This document shows positions 18,773 through 27,284 of a stretch of DNA of 64,000 nt, one piece after another. The stretch covers positions 496,001 through 560,000 of the forward strand of contig NZ_VTOL01000003.1 of NCBI RefSeq assembly GCF_009801115.1, given 5' to 3'. This stretch comes from Dyadobacter sp. 3J3 (GTDB lineage: Bacteria; Bacteroidota; Bacteroidia; Cytophagales; Spirosomataceae). The notes below the pieces were generated by a model. That model was not told the origin of the DNA and did not search any database. It saw only the letters and a list, made by a program, of their open reading frames with translations. The position numbers and the translations under genes were made by a program. How positions within the stretch are numbered: position 1 is the first letter of the stretch; each line of letters begins with the position of its first letter.

Positions 18773-19150
18773 ATGTTAAGAACTGAGGCAACTATTAATT
18801 ATAATTTTGAAGTAATAGGAAAAAAAGAATTACAAAGTTTAATAATCGTCTACCGTCTTCCTGATGGTGTCGAAAGAAAATATGAAATTCCCGTACCAGG
18901 CATAGGAGATACTCAACAAGACACCCGGGAGTCCCTTTGTATAAATCACCTTTATAATAAATCCTGGGTTTCTGTAAATATGTTATATGATTTAGCAAAA
19001 AAAATAAATAAACTGTCCCCCGATAATGACATTAGCTGGTTTAAAACGTTCTTAGTAGTTGAGAATTATCACTTAATTAAAGCAAATAAATACAATCAAG
19101 AAATTACTGAGCTTGTTACCGAGCGACTGAAAAAGGAAAAATTAATTTAA
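18773..19150 (+). CDS. hypothetical protein
   Basis: The 125-residue product has no signal peptide or membrane segment. Beta strands at the N-terminus (ATINYNFEVIGKKELQSLIIVYRLPDGVERKYEIPVPG) are followed by a helical C-terminus. No family was recognised. It lies between the membrane protein and the glycosylase-like gene in the same orientation, with a 212-bp gap before it that holds nothing recognisable. Confidence 0.5.
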   Translation: MLRTEATINYNFEVIGKKELQSLIIVYRLPDGVERKYEIPVPGIGDTQQDTRESLCINHLYNKSWVSVNMLYDLAKKINKLSPDNDISWFKTFLVVENYHLIKANKYNQEITELVTERLKKEKLI

Positions 19151-19251
19151 TTACCTAAGAAGCTTTCCTAAAAATATGGCATTTGTGAATCCTAGCAGAA
19201 AGGTTGAATAAGCACTTTCATTCTATAAGAATAATCCTCCTCCTCTTAATA

Positions 19252-20382
19252 ATGAAATCACTTGAAGATATTTTAGTTTGGGCAGAGAATTTTGATACTG
19301 ATAAATACTCAACCAACGTCTACCAGGAATTAGTACTTGACAGTAAAATCCATCCCACCAGGTTTGAAATTATGGGAGCATGGAAAACAGGTTGTTTAAG
19401 ACAAAATAAAGATGGTAAAGAGTATTCCGACGATTTTGGCAAATCATATTCCTATACGCTGAGATGGAGCGATCATACACCAGTTGGAAAGAACACATGG
19501 GTTTACATCAATGATAATACCACAGAAATCCTACCCCAGATACCATCCAAGTGTCCAACTAATGAACCTGCCATACTTAGTACATTAAAAGGCAGCAATG
19601 GTTTTGGTTTCATCTGGGGCTTGTTCACATTACATTGCTGTTATCCTGTTGAATATCCACTTTATGATCAGCATGTTTATAGAGCGTTCAAGAATATTGA
19701 ACCGGATGGAAAACCATTACCCCTCAAAGCTTCATATCACTGGAAAGATTTTATAGCATACAAAGCATTTTTCGATCAGATGCTGACTAGACATGCCATT
19801 GATCATTGGATTTTAGATCGTGCATTATGGTCATATGGAAAATGGCTGAAACAAGGAATTAATATTGCTAAAAATAAGGAGAAGATAAAGTTCGAACCAG
19901 TTGCTAAAACTAATTTTCTTGAATTTATAAAATTCGACAACATGGAGCAAGAGTATACTCTGGGAGGTAAGAAGAAACCATTTTCTTCAAAAATAGACGA
20001 GAATATAAATTTGATCATTCAAAGGAGGTTTAAAGGTACTAAGCCTGACAACATCTCAAAATATTCATTTGAAGAACTGGAAGCAATCCAACTTTTTATG
20101 AAAAATCAGAATTGGGTACCATTGGCAAACAGCGTTTCTAACATGCAAAATGGTTCAGAAATACTTGGCTTAGGATCATTTGTGTTTAACAACATTAGAG
20201 CTAACCAAGTTTTTGCACAGTCAACAAGTCAGTTAGCTGCAATATTCGTTGTTGCAGGAATTTGGGATCTTGACAAAATGCAAATCAACGGAAAAGGAAA
20301 ACGTAGAATGGTTTTTAAATACAAAGACATAAATTGGAAAGAAGCACTTATTGCCTATTATGCTGAACAAGACGCGGAATAA
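19252..20382 (+). CDS. uncharacterised protein with HhH-GPD DNA-glycosylase-like pattern
   Basis: The 376-residue protein was not matched to a named family. The segment NGFGFIWGLFTLHCCYPVEYPLYDQHVYRAF (about 116-146) followed by WILDRALWSYGKWL (186-199) recalls the region of HhH-GPD DNA glycosylases that holds the catalytic aspartate ((V/P)DTHV; here YDQHV, Asp139) and a terminal helix. The helix-hairpin-helix itself is not obvious, so this is tentative. I use the ATG at 19252; a TTG at 19204 would add a hydrophobic leader. The nuclease-like gene starts 23 bp downstream, so the two are probably one unit. Confidence 0.5.
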   Translation: MKSLEDILVWAENFDTDKYSTNVYQELVLDSKIHPTRFEIMGAWKTGCLRQNKDGKEYSDDFGKSYSYTLRWSDHTPVGKNTWVYINDNTTEILPQIPSKCPTNEPAILSTLKGSNGFGFIWGLFTLHCCYPVEYPLYDQHVYRAFKNIEPDGKPLPLKASYHWKDFIAYKAFFDQMLTRHAIDHWILDRALWSYGKWLKQGINIAKNKEKIKFEPVAKTNFLEFIKFDNMEQEYTLGGKKKPFSSKIDENINLIIQRRFKGTKPDNISKYSFEELEAIQLFMKNQNWVPLANSVSNMQNGSEILGLGSFVFNNIRANQVFAQSTSQLAAIFVVAGIWDLDKMQINGKGKRRMVFKYKDINWKEALIAYYAEQDAE

Positions 20383-20405
20383 CCCAATCCTTTAAATTTT
20401 CAAAA

Positions 20406-21296
20406 ATGAATCTTTGGCGCATAAATTTGAAACCAGCAAACAGAACTGGTTATGATTCAAGAGAATACTGTTTGGAAAATAAGATCGTAGGAATTGGTTG
20501 GCCACTGGATGACATAACTGAATCCGTAACTTCGGAAACTTATGAAATTGCAGGAAAACTCAAATATCAACTAAATGCTGCAAGAGGTTGGTCGAAAGCA
20601 TGGAACGCTATTCACTACACAATGCAGATAAATGATCTGGTCTGGACCCGAACTACCAAAGGAATTTACTTCTTAGGTCGGGTTGTTAGCGAATGGAGAT
20701 ATGATTTTTCATCTGATGCAATCAACCACGATATCGCCAACATTAGGGAGTGCGAGTGGATTGAAATAGGTCTTGTTGACAAAGTTCCTGGAAGGGTGAT
20801 TAGAGCTTTTATGTTATCCAGTACTTTACAAAGAGTTGGCGGTAATGATACCATGACTTATTCACAGCAGCTCTACAATGATCTGTCAAACACCACTTTT
20901 TACCAACCAGATTTATCCTCAGAAAAAGATATTTTTTCGCTTCTATCTCCTGATGATTGTGAAGATGTTGTTGGATTATTTCTGCAAATCAAACATGGCT
21001 ATCTAATGATTCCAAGCAGTTGTAAAAGAGATACCGTCGGATATGAGTATGAATTCATTCATAAATCAACCGCAGAAAAAGCAGTTGCTCAGGTAAAAAG
21101 TGGTGATAATTTTTCTATCAATCGGGACGATTATACCGATATTGAAGCAAAAGTATTCCTGTTCGCCACAAACCAGATATATTTGGGTCAAGAAGTTAAT
21201 AACATTATTTGTTTAGAGTCAGAAGAATTAAAAGAGTTCATGACTGAATATTATGATGTGCTTCCTTATAAAGTAAAATTTTGGATGGCAAAATAA
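20406..21296 (+). CDS. EVE/PUA-like plus Mrr-like PD-(D/E)xK nuclease, candidate restriction enzyme
   Basis: The N-terminal half (1-165) begins MNLWRINLKPANRTGYDSREYC with VGIGWPL and NDLVWTR...GIYFLGRV, a pattern of EVE/PUA-like domains that read modified bases. The C-terminal half (about 175-296) follows the Mrr-like layout: a helix CEDVVGLFLQIKHGY, acidic residues in YEYEF (213-217) and the catalytic Q-V-K in AVAQVKSGD (229-231). This domain order is that of type IV-like, modification-dependent restriction enzymes. The 23-bp spacing to the glycosylase-like gene suggests joint function. The target is unknown. Confidence 0.65.
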   Translation: MNLWRINLKPANRTGYDSREYCLENKIVGIGWPLDDITESVTSETYEIAGKLKYQLNAARGWSKAWNAIHYTMQINDLVWTRTTKGIYFLGRVVSEWRYDFSSDAINHDIANIRECEWIEIGLVDKVPGRVIRAFMLSSTLQRVGGNDTMTYSQQLYNDLSNTTFYQPDLSSEKDIFSLLSPDDCEDVVGLFLQIKHGYLMIPSSCKRDTVGYEYEFIHKSTAEKAVAQVKSGDNFSINRDDYTDIEAKVFLFATNQIYLGQEVNNIICLESEELKEFMTEYYDVLPYKVKFWMAK

Positions 21297-21370
21297 TTGA
21301 TTTTCAGTTACACTTATATTCAGCGTTTGAAAAATATGCTGTTTCTGGGTTATGAGTACATCACGATTAA

Positions 21371-23302
21371 ATGAAAATGCAAACGATTGACGAAAGCCTT
21401 ATTACTAGATTAGAACACGATGGTAACACGCAGACCTACACTATCAAAAACGGTTCTTATTTAAAAAATGTGTTTGCAGCATTACCCAGTGGTATAATAA
21501 ATAAAACTGAAACAGGAATGGGTGCAACTTCTCTGGAATTAGATACCAGGAGAAATTCAATTATCGTTGAACCAATAAAAATAACGGCTTCAAGTAAAGC
21601 TCATAAACACAATGCATTCTACATAGGAAGTGAAACAAAATTTCATTCCAAAAAAGTATCTGATCTTGACATTCTGAATTACATTAACGACAAAAACATT
21701 CTTTATAAAAAGATTGTGGTGGTTGCGGATAGTCTACGAAGAATTTTTGATTTCATTGATAAAGAGGTTTTTAAATCTTATTTTCTAATGATTGATGAAA
21801 TTGATTCTTTTCAAATGGATTCCTCATTCAGGGGCAGTATGGAACGGTGCTTAGACTATTATAAGCTTTTTGACAAGGATAAAAGGGCGATGGTATCCTC
21901 AACGATTATTAAATTTTCTGATCCGGAGTTAAAAAATGAATTTTTGACTACCATAAAATATGAAGCACCTACAAAACGCGAAATAAAGCTTATACTTACG
22001 TCGAATATTAACGGAGTTTTATTCGAATTTTTAAAAAAAGAACTTCCTGAGTCCTCTGAAAAATGGATGGTGGCATACAATTCTGTTAAAATGTGTAAAG
22101 CCATTATTGACAGGTTGGTTTCTGAAAAGATCATGTCACCTAGCGACATAAAGATTTTGTGTAGTGCAGGAAGTAAAGAAAAGGTGCAAAACTACTATAT
22201 TGAATTAAACAGTAATTTGCTTCCAGCTAAATTAACCTTTGTTACCTCTGCATATTTCACAGGGTTTGATTTGGTAGAAAAATATAATTTAATATCCGTC
22301 AGCAGTATTCATGTTCCTTATTATACACTATCTGATAACAATTTCAAACAAATTGCTGGGAGAGGACGAAAAGGTCTGTTCTCCGAAACGATAATCTATA
22401 ACTCTCGAAGTGAGCCTGTTGAACAAGTTGATTATGGCGTAGAAGATTTAGTACATGCAGCAAATATTGAGATTCAGGCGTTGAAATGTATAGATTTAAA
22501 TTACAAAAAAAATCCAATACTAAAAACCACCCTGGATGAAATCAGAAGTCTCATTATATCCAGGACAAAATTTGATGGGGTCCAATTTGTTCGTTCAGAC
22601 AAAGATGGAGTATCAAAAATTTCTTATTTGAACGTGGACGCTTATCAGGAAAGAACAAGAGTAAGACTTAAACTTTATTCTGACGCAATGACACTAGAAA
22701 AATCTTTAAAAGAAGATGGTCATTTTATAAAATTTGAACAGATTCATTCTACGATCCAAATTCTGGGAGAATCCGATAATAAAGATAAAATGGGTAGCCT
22801 GTCTGACGTAATTCAACTTTTAAAAAGTGTAACGCACAAGAAATCAATTCGATCGCAAATCGATTTTACAACTCTAAATCATTCCCAAAAGGAGATAATC
22901 ATTTTCTTTGAAAAATTTTATCAGTACATAAATAACGCTCAGCTCTTGGATAAACTGACCATTGCATTAGAAGGTCGGGACAAAAGGAAGCTCGTTAATC
23001 TGGAGATTTCTTGTAAATTTTTCAGTCTCCCCAATGATAACTTGTTAAAACGGAATGTCCGATTTCATATAGCAATAGGAACTGAGTACACAGCGGAGGA
23101 TTTAAGTAATAGATGGAATCAGATATTTCTGGAATCGAATATTTATAATTCCTTTGACTCTCCAATTGCGGCAGTTCGATATACCAATTTACACTTCAAT
23201 GTAACCAAAAGAAGAGCAAAAAATGCTTCTCAGCAACCTTGCTATTATATAGAAGGAGAAAACCCTTTGAGGTTAACACCCATTAATAAAACTGAAATGT
23301 AA
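21371..23302 (+). CDS. divergent SF2 helicase-like ATPase
   Basis: The 643-residue protein shows a degenerate Walker A (TETGMGATSLEL, 46-57), a DEID box (FLMIDEIDSF, 138-147), a motif V-like TSAYFTGFD (292-300) and motif VI QIAGRGRKG (327-335). This is the order of SF2 helicases, close to the TGxGAT type seen in some Bacteroidota mobile elements and in origin-binding proteins. Residues beyond about 350 have no recognised domain. It ends before a strong terminator. It could serve replication of the island or be the motor of the defence cluster. Confidence 0.65.
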   Translation: MKMQTIDESLITRLEHDGNTQTYTIKNGSYLKNVFAALPSGIINKTETGMGATSLELDTRRNSIIVEPIKITASSKAHKHNAFYIGSETKFHSKKVSDLDILNYINDKNILYKKIVVVADSLRRIFDFIDKEVFKSYFLMIDEIDSFQMDSSFRGSMERCLDYYKLFDKDKRAMVSSTIIKFSDPELKNEFLTTIKYEAPTKREIKLILTSNINGVLFEFLKKELPESSEKWMVAYNSVKMCKAIIDRLVSEKIMSPSDIKILCSAGSKEKVQNYYIELNSNLLPAKLTFVTSAYFTGFDLVEKYNLISVSSIHVPYYTLSDNNFKQIAGRGRKGLFSETIIYNSRSEPVEQVDYGVEDLVHAANIEIQALKCIDLNYKKNPILKTTLDEIRSLIISRTKFDGVQFVRSDKDGVSKISYLNVDAYQERTRVRLKLYSDAMTLEKSLKEDGHFIKFEQIHSTIQILGESDNKDKMGSLSDVIQLLKSVTHKKSIRSQIDFTTLNHSQKEIIIFFEKFYQYINNAQLLDKLTIALEGRDKRKLVNLEISCKFFSLPNDNLLKRNVRFHIAIGTEYTAEDLSNRWNQIFLESNIYNSFDSPIAAVRYTNLHFNVTKRRAKNASQQPCYYIEGENPLRLTPINKTEM

Positions 23303-23333
23303 TCGTTTAGCTATTTTTATGAAAACCTGTATT

Positions 23334-23377
23334 CCTACTTAGTACATAAATATATATGCGACTAAGTAGGTTTTTTT
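23334..23377 (+). terminator. rho-independent terminator of the 17645-23302 cluster
   Basis: CCTACTTAGT (23334-23343) pairs perfectly with 23361-23370, followed by seven T residues. Confidence 0.88.
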
Positions 23378-23403
23378 GATAAAATAGGTTCACCGCTTTT
23401 ATT

Positions 23404-23883
23404 CTAATTCTGATAATCAGAAAGATCAATCGACCCTTCCATATAACCCTTTAAAACTATTGCTTGAAGATTTTCCGGAATTATAGTACAAATGAAAGTT
23501 ACCCCCTCAGGTTTATATACTTTCTGAAATCTAACACTCGCTGTACCGGATTTTGCATCATATGTATTTTTATACCTCCATTTAAACAAGAACAAATTGG
23601 TCTCGTATTGCTCCTCTGTCTCTTTGGTAACCTTTTGTGTCATTGCGTATAAACGTCCGTAACTTTGACTATTAGCTTTTTTTGACATAATATTTGTCAT
23701 ACTTAAGCTATTGTTATCGTTGGTATAAAACGCAATAAAACCTTCATTTTCCAGATAACTTTCTGTTACGTCAACGTTGTTAATTTTTGCGCTGGTGATA
23801 ATAAATTTACCCAGCGTTTTCTGCTGACATAAGGCGGTTGTGTAGCAAGCAGCGAGAAATAGTATCGTAAAATAGAGTTTCAT
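23404..23883 (-). CDS. secreted lipocalin-like hypothetical protein
   Basis: A signal peptide (MKLYFTILFLAACYTTALCQ) precedes about 138 residues of beta-rich sequence (GKFIITSAKINNVDVTESYLENEGFIAFYTND...). The pattern is lipocalin-like but no family is certain. The start is 34 bp from a near-palindromic ACCCAATATAATGGGT, which resembles the site in front of the island XRE gene, so this gene may be controlled by that regulator. Confidence 0.6.
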   Translation of the reverse strand: MKLYFTILFLAACYTTALCQQKTLGKFIITSAKINNVDVTESYLENEGFIAFYTNDNNSLSMTNIMSKKANSQSYGRLYAMTQKVTKETEEQYETNLFLFKWRYKNTYDAKSGTASVRFQKVYKPEGVTFICTIIPENLQAIVLKGYMEGSIDLSDYQN

Positions 23884-23916
23884 ATTTAATAAAATGATTT
23901 TTTAGAACGACAATAA

Positions 23917-23932
23917 ACCCAATATAATGGGT
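23917..23932. promoter_or_regulatory. putative XRE operator between divergent genes
   Basis: ACCCAATATAATGGGT differs at one base from the perfect palindrome ACCCAATATATTGGGT at 27562-27577, upstream of the XRE regulator. It lies between the starts of the minus-strand gene (23883) and the plus-strand lipoprotein (23971), positioned to control both. Confidence 0.55.
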
Positions 23933-23970
23933 CATTTTAATAACTTGCATAATTTTACAAATTCAAAATT

Positions 23971-24436
23971 ATGTGTAGAATATTTGCAGTGGTATGGTTT
24001 GCGTTGCTCGTTTCATGTAATAATAATCAGCAACAAAGTGAGCTAGAAAGTCGATTGGATAATCTGGAACAAGAGAATAAACAACTAAAAGCAAGACTAA
24101 ATAACCAACCAGAGGTCACGTCACAACCCACATATCCTGAATCTAACACTTCCTTAACTAACTACGTCTTTGTAAAATTATTGGTTGAGCTACAAGAATA
24201 CGACGTAAATGCTGGGGGATACATTACTGTAACACAGAATGTTTTGCACTCCCGTTGAGGAATACTCGGATGTAAGTAGTGATGTCAAATACAGAATTTT
24301 GGATCAGGCGCAAAACGGATATTCTTCTACGCACCACTTCAAAAAAGAAGTAGTCAAAGACAGGGAGTGTTTTGTGTTCACGACCTACGAAGAAGCCAGC
24401 AAAAAAAGGGAAGAATTTTTAATAGACAGACGTTAA
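23971..24436 (+). pseudogene. coiled-coil lipoprotein gene with an apparent frameshift
   Basis: The first frame (23971-24258) encodes a lipoprotein signal (MCRIFAVVWFALLVSC), a leucine-zipper-like coiled coil (LESRLDNLEQENKQLKARL) and a globular start, then stops. A second frame (from 24239) continues with CTPVEEYSDVSSDVKYRILDQAQNGY and YEEASKKREEFL, which reads as the missing domain. Removing one T from the TTTT run at about 24242-24245 joins them into VTQNVCTPVEEYSD, about 154 residues. A sequencing error, a recent mutation or phase variation are all possible. Confidence 0.6.
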
Positions 24437-24461
24437 CAGATAAGTTCTCCTTACGAAGTAA

Positions 24462-24506
24462 CCCAACCAAAACAATACCGCTATATAGGGTATTAGACTG
24501 GTTGGG
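24462..24506. repeat. palindromic island repeat, copy 3
   Basis: Arms CCCAACCA (24462-24469) and TGGTTGGG (24499-24506) are 29 bp apart. An inner stem AATACC/GGTATT surrounds the central TATAT. It lies between convergent genes and a T-rich tract follows, so this copy could also terminate transcription. Confidence 0.8.
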
Positions 24507-24553
24507 TTTATTTTTGAGCTTATTTGCTTTTAATCTTTCTGCGTATAATTGAA

Positions 24554-24790
24554 TTATGAGCTATCTATTGTGAAAAAATAATGAGGTAATGCTTTCCCCT
24601 CGATTATGAAAAAAATTTCATTATCAGGATTTTTTCGCACCATATCCACCGTTAAAAGCTTATTTAACAACACTTTGGGTTGAAAGATAGAATCTACAAC
24701 AAAAGGGCAAAAGATCCTTTTAAGGGTACCGGAATCATCAACAAACAGCAATGAAAATGGATCGATGTAATGAAGGTCAGTATCTTTCAT
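24554..24790 (-). CDS. small hypothetical protein
   Basis: The 78-residue product (MKDTDLHYIDPFSLLFVDD...) has no recognised domain, signal or membrane segment. It follows the DUF3871 gene on the same strand after 79 bp and is probably the last gene of that operon. Coding is plausible from context only. Confidence 0.5.
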   Translation of the reverse strand: MKDTDLHYIDPFSLLFVDDSGTLKRIFCPFVVDSIFQPKVLLNKLLTVDMVRKNPDNEIFFIIEGKALPHYFFTIDSS

Positions 24791-24869
24791 AACTTGATCT
24801 GATTAGATACTAAATAACAATTACTGTGATAACCGAAATTGGTTATAATCATGGATTTGTACACAATAT

Positions 24870-25829
24870 TCAATTGAGAAACCAGCTTTGTTCACCCTTA
24901 TCAAATGCATCAACCAGATTATGAACAAAACTAGAAGCACTTGCAGAACGTGGAAGAAAACCATCAATGTAACTTGATTTATTGGCTCCTGTAAAAAGAT
25001 TGTACACTTTCCACAAATTGATAGAACCGTCATCCTCTTTACAGAATGAATGATCCATGTAATAATCTTTTGCAATTGTGCTTATTTGAGAATCTCCAAA
25101 TGAAAGCACCGGAATTTCCCTTTTCATAGCTCCGGATAAATACTGATACAGTTTACATTTTCCAACTAGGGTGGCAAATTGATGTTCCGTCAAGGAATAA
25201 TTGGGAAACTGTTTTAAAAGATTAAGCTGCTTTTCAAATTGAAAATCCAATAGCAACTTTTTTATCTCCTGCATTAGCTGTTGATTATTTTTGACCCGTA
25301 CGTTTGCTTGTAATCCATCCGTCCATACACAAAGGTTTGTACATACCTGATTCTTAAAACCGACGAAAATTTTGAAGTGCTCATCAGACCCTTTACGATT
25401 ATAAAGATTATCCTGAGCATAACTTTTCACACCGCCAATAGTAAGATTTAAGATGTTTCCATCAACAGTTTCACGAATAGATGGTATTTCAATCAAAAAC
25501 ATCATCCTCTCGTAATATATCGTCTTCTCCCATTCTTGCAGCTGATTTGCAGGTTTGTCTTTTGCGTCTGGTATTCGTCCTTTGATCGGATGTGATACGC
25601 GGATATTCGCAGGAAAAAGGATTTCGTCTCTGTAAACCTGTGAAACAACCTCTTCTGCAACGTGTATAAAATCTGTATGAGAAATCAGGGGTTCATTATC
25701 TTTTGTAAAAACCGGAATTAAATGATTTTTATCCATTTCTGATAAAAGAATAGGCGTTGTATTCGCTTCTATGAATGAACTGGAAGCTGTTGCTTGGAAT
25801 ACGGGATTGTTAATTGTTAGCGTGTCCAT
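24870..25829 (-). CDS. DUF3871 family protein
   Basis: The 319-residue product (MDTLTINNPVFQATASSSFIEA...) is recognisable as DUF3871, a family known from Bacteroidota mobile elements. Segments such as HPIKGRIPDAKDKPANQLQEWEKTIYYERMMFLIEIPS, NLTIGGVKSYAQDNLY and the C-terminal NLWKVYNLFTGANKSSYIDGFLPR support this. The family has no known function; its constant neighbours suggest a role in recombination or replication of the element. I use the ATG at 25829, which overlaps the upstream ATPase gene by 20 bp. Confidence 0.8.
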   Translation of the reverse strand: MDTLTINNPVFQATASSSFIEANTTPILLSEMDKNHLIPVFTKDNEPLISHTDFIHVAEEVVSQVYRDEILFPANIRVSHPIKGRIPDAKDKPANQLQEWEKTIYYERMMFLIEIPSIRETVDGNILNLTIGGVKSYAQDNLYNRKGSDEHFKIFVGFKNQVCTNLCVWTDGLQANVRVKNNQQLMQEIKKLLLDFQFEKQLNLLKQFPNYSLTEHQFATLVGKCKLYQYLSGAMKREIPVLSFGDSQISTIAKDYYMDHSFCKEDDGSINLWKVYNLFTGANKSSYIDGFLPRSASASSFVHNLVDAFDKGEQSWFLN

Positions 25830-26640
25830 TGGAAGATTGGAGTTGTTGTTGGCGTGAATTAAATTTTTGAAGCAATGATTTTTGGTAAAGCGGGTGTTTT
25901 TCAAAAATGGTTCTCAAAGAAGGGATATCAGCACAGCTTTCTATTTGGGAAATAATTTCATTTTCAAGTAAAACATCTTGCTCACACCATTTTCTTATAA
26001 GAAAACCGGTTTCAGAGGTAATCGTAAATTCTGGTCTGTCCGCAAAAATCTCTGTTCTGTCTTTTACAGCGGTAGCATTATGTTTCATAGAAAGTTGAAA
26101 AACCAATGTTAACTCGTAATCAAGATCCTCCCGTTGAACAGGTTTCATTCCAACTTTTTCCGGAACTTGTTTCCCATTTTTTTCAGTAAGCACATAAGCT
26201 TGTTTTGACCGGAGTGTACAAATGATATGTATATCCGACTGAATTAACGTATCTACAAAAGTATCGTGACGCGGTGTAAACTTAGACCAGTTTATATAAC
26301 TGTTACCGGTAAGTTTTGAGTGATCTTGTAAGATATTCTGCCATTCTGCTGATATAGAATCAATGATGACAACCTGCATTCCAGCTCTTATACAAGTATG
26401 AATTGCTTCATTAAAGCGTTCAGGTGTGAATGGACTGAACAAAGGAAGAATACTAAAAGCACCAAGATTTGAGTATAACTCAGAACTGCGGTTTTCTGTA
26501 TCAATAACAGCGATTTTCGACCAGTCAGCTGTCAACCCAAAAGCGATTAAGAGCGCGGATTTAGTTTTTCCGCTACCACTTGGACCCTGAATTCCTATTT
26601 TAACTTTTACATTTTTGCGCTGTGCTTTTTGTAACTGCAT
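25810..26640 (-). CDS. RecA-like AAA ATPase (Sak4-like)
   Basis: The 276-residue protein has Walker A GPSGSGKT (19-26), a conserved VIDTENR (44-50) and Walker B VVIIDSIS (89-96). It resembles the short RecA-like ATPases of phages and integrative elements, including Sak4, which assist single-strand annealing or homologous recombination. I use the ATG at 26640 (MQLQKAQRKNVKVKIGIQG); a longer frame from 26664 is possible. It sits between a small protein gene and DUF3871 in one operon. Confidence 0.75.
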   Translation of the reverse strand: MQLQKAQRKNVKVKIGIQGPSGSGKTKSALLIAFGLTADWSKIAVIDTENRSSELYSNLGAFSILPLFSPFTPERFNEAIHTCIRAGMQVVIIDSISAEWQNILQDHSKLTGNSYINWSKFTPRHDTFVDTLIQSDIHIICTLRSKQAYVLTEKNGKQVPEKVGMKPVQREDLDYELTLVFQLSMKHNATAVKDRTEIFADRPEFTITSETGFLIRKWCEQDVLLENEIISQIESCADIPSLRTIFEKHPLYQKSLLQKFNSRQQQLQSSNGHANN

Positions 26641-26720
26641 AATGAAATTGAAAAAAATGAACAAAAAAAAAGCAGAGTCGATATGACCCTGCTCCTAAAA
26701 AATATAAAAGAGACAAATTC

Positions 26721-27053
26721 CTAAGCAAACACTGCTTGCTCAGGTGTGCTCACTTCCATTGGCATGTATTCATACCGGTGATGACGTGTAATAACTTCTC
26801 CTGATTCCGGGATTGTAAACTCAAATGGTTCACACGCAACTTTACCTATGGATCCTGGAATTTGTTTTCCTACCATTGCTTTACATACAGATTCTGGAAA
26901 TGTAGAGCTCATTGAACATTTTTTGGTTGTAACGTAATATCTACCGGTTTGAGATAAAACAATCTCTGGATCATCGCTGGTTAGCTCCAAAGAAAAATAC
27001 TGACTTCCATCCTGAGATGATGTACGTGTTGAATAAGATGTGATTGTAAGCAT
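26721..27053 (-). CDS. hypothetical protein of the recombination operon
   Basis: The 110-residue protein is beta-rich (LTITSYSTRTSSQDGSQYFSLELTSDDPEIVLSQTGRYYVTTKKCSM) and ends with EVSTPEQAVFA. No family was recognised with certainty. Being first in the operon with a Sak4-like ATPase and DUF3871, it may be a single-strand-DNA-binding or accessory recombination protein; that is inference. Strand-rich composition fits an OB-like fold. Confidence 0.6.
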   Translation of the reverse strand: MLTITSYSTRTSSQDGSQYFSLELTSDDPEIVLSQTGRYYVTTKKCSMSSTFPESVCKAMVGKQIPGSIGKVACEPFEFTIPESGEVITRHHRYEYMPMEVSTPEQAVFA

Positions 27054-27137
27054 GATGATAGTTTTTTTAAGATATATGATTTTGTTTCGTTTCTCTATTT
27101 CCCTCCTTCTTATGTAATATAAAAGACAGAAGTTTCT

Positions 27138-27267
27138 GGGGGGATAGGGTAAACACAGAATGATGCGGGGCTAGGAAGACCGACAAGATTGTTACATCCA
27201 CATATACACATAATTTCGTATCAGCAAGAATTGGGGGGGTGCTTATACCTATAAAAGGGACGGGGGG
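27138..27267 (+). other. cluster of G-runs between the XRE gene and the recombination operon
   Basis: In an otherwise AT-rich 231-bp intergenic stretch there are six runs of three or more G on the plus strand: 27138-27143, 27147-27149, 27167-27170, 27233-27239, 27257-27259 and 27262-27267. They could allow G-quadruplex formation or be binding sites. No promoter match was found by eye. Confidence 0.4.
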
Positions 27268-27284
27268 ATCAATGTTGATAGAAC

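Noticed and set aside
24821..25075. 84-codon frame overlapping the DUF3871 gene
   Set aside because: It lies inside the DUF3871 gene in another frame and has no independent support.
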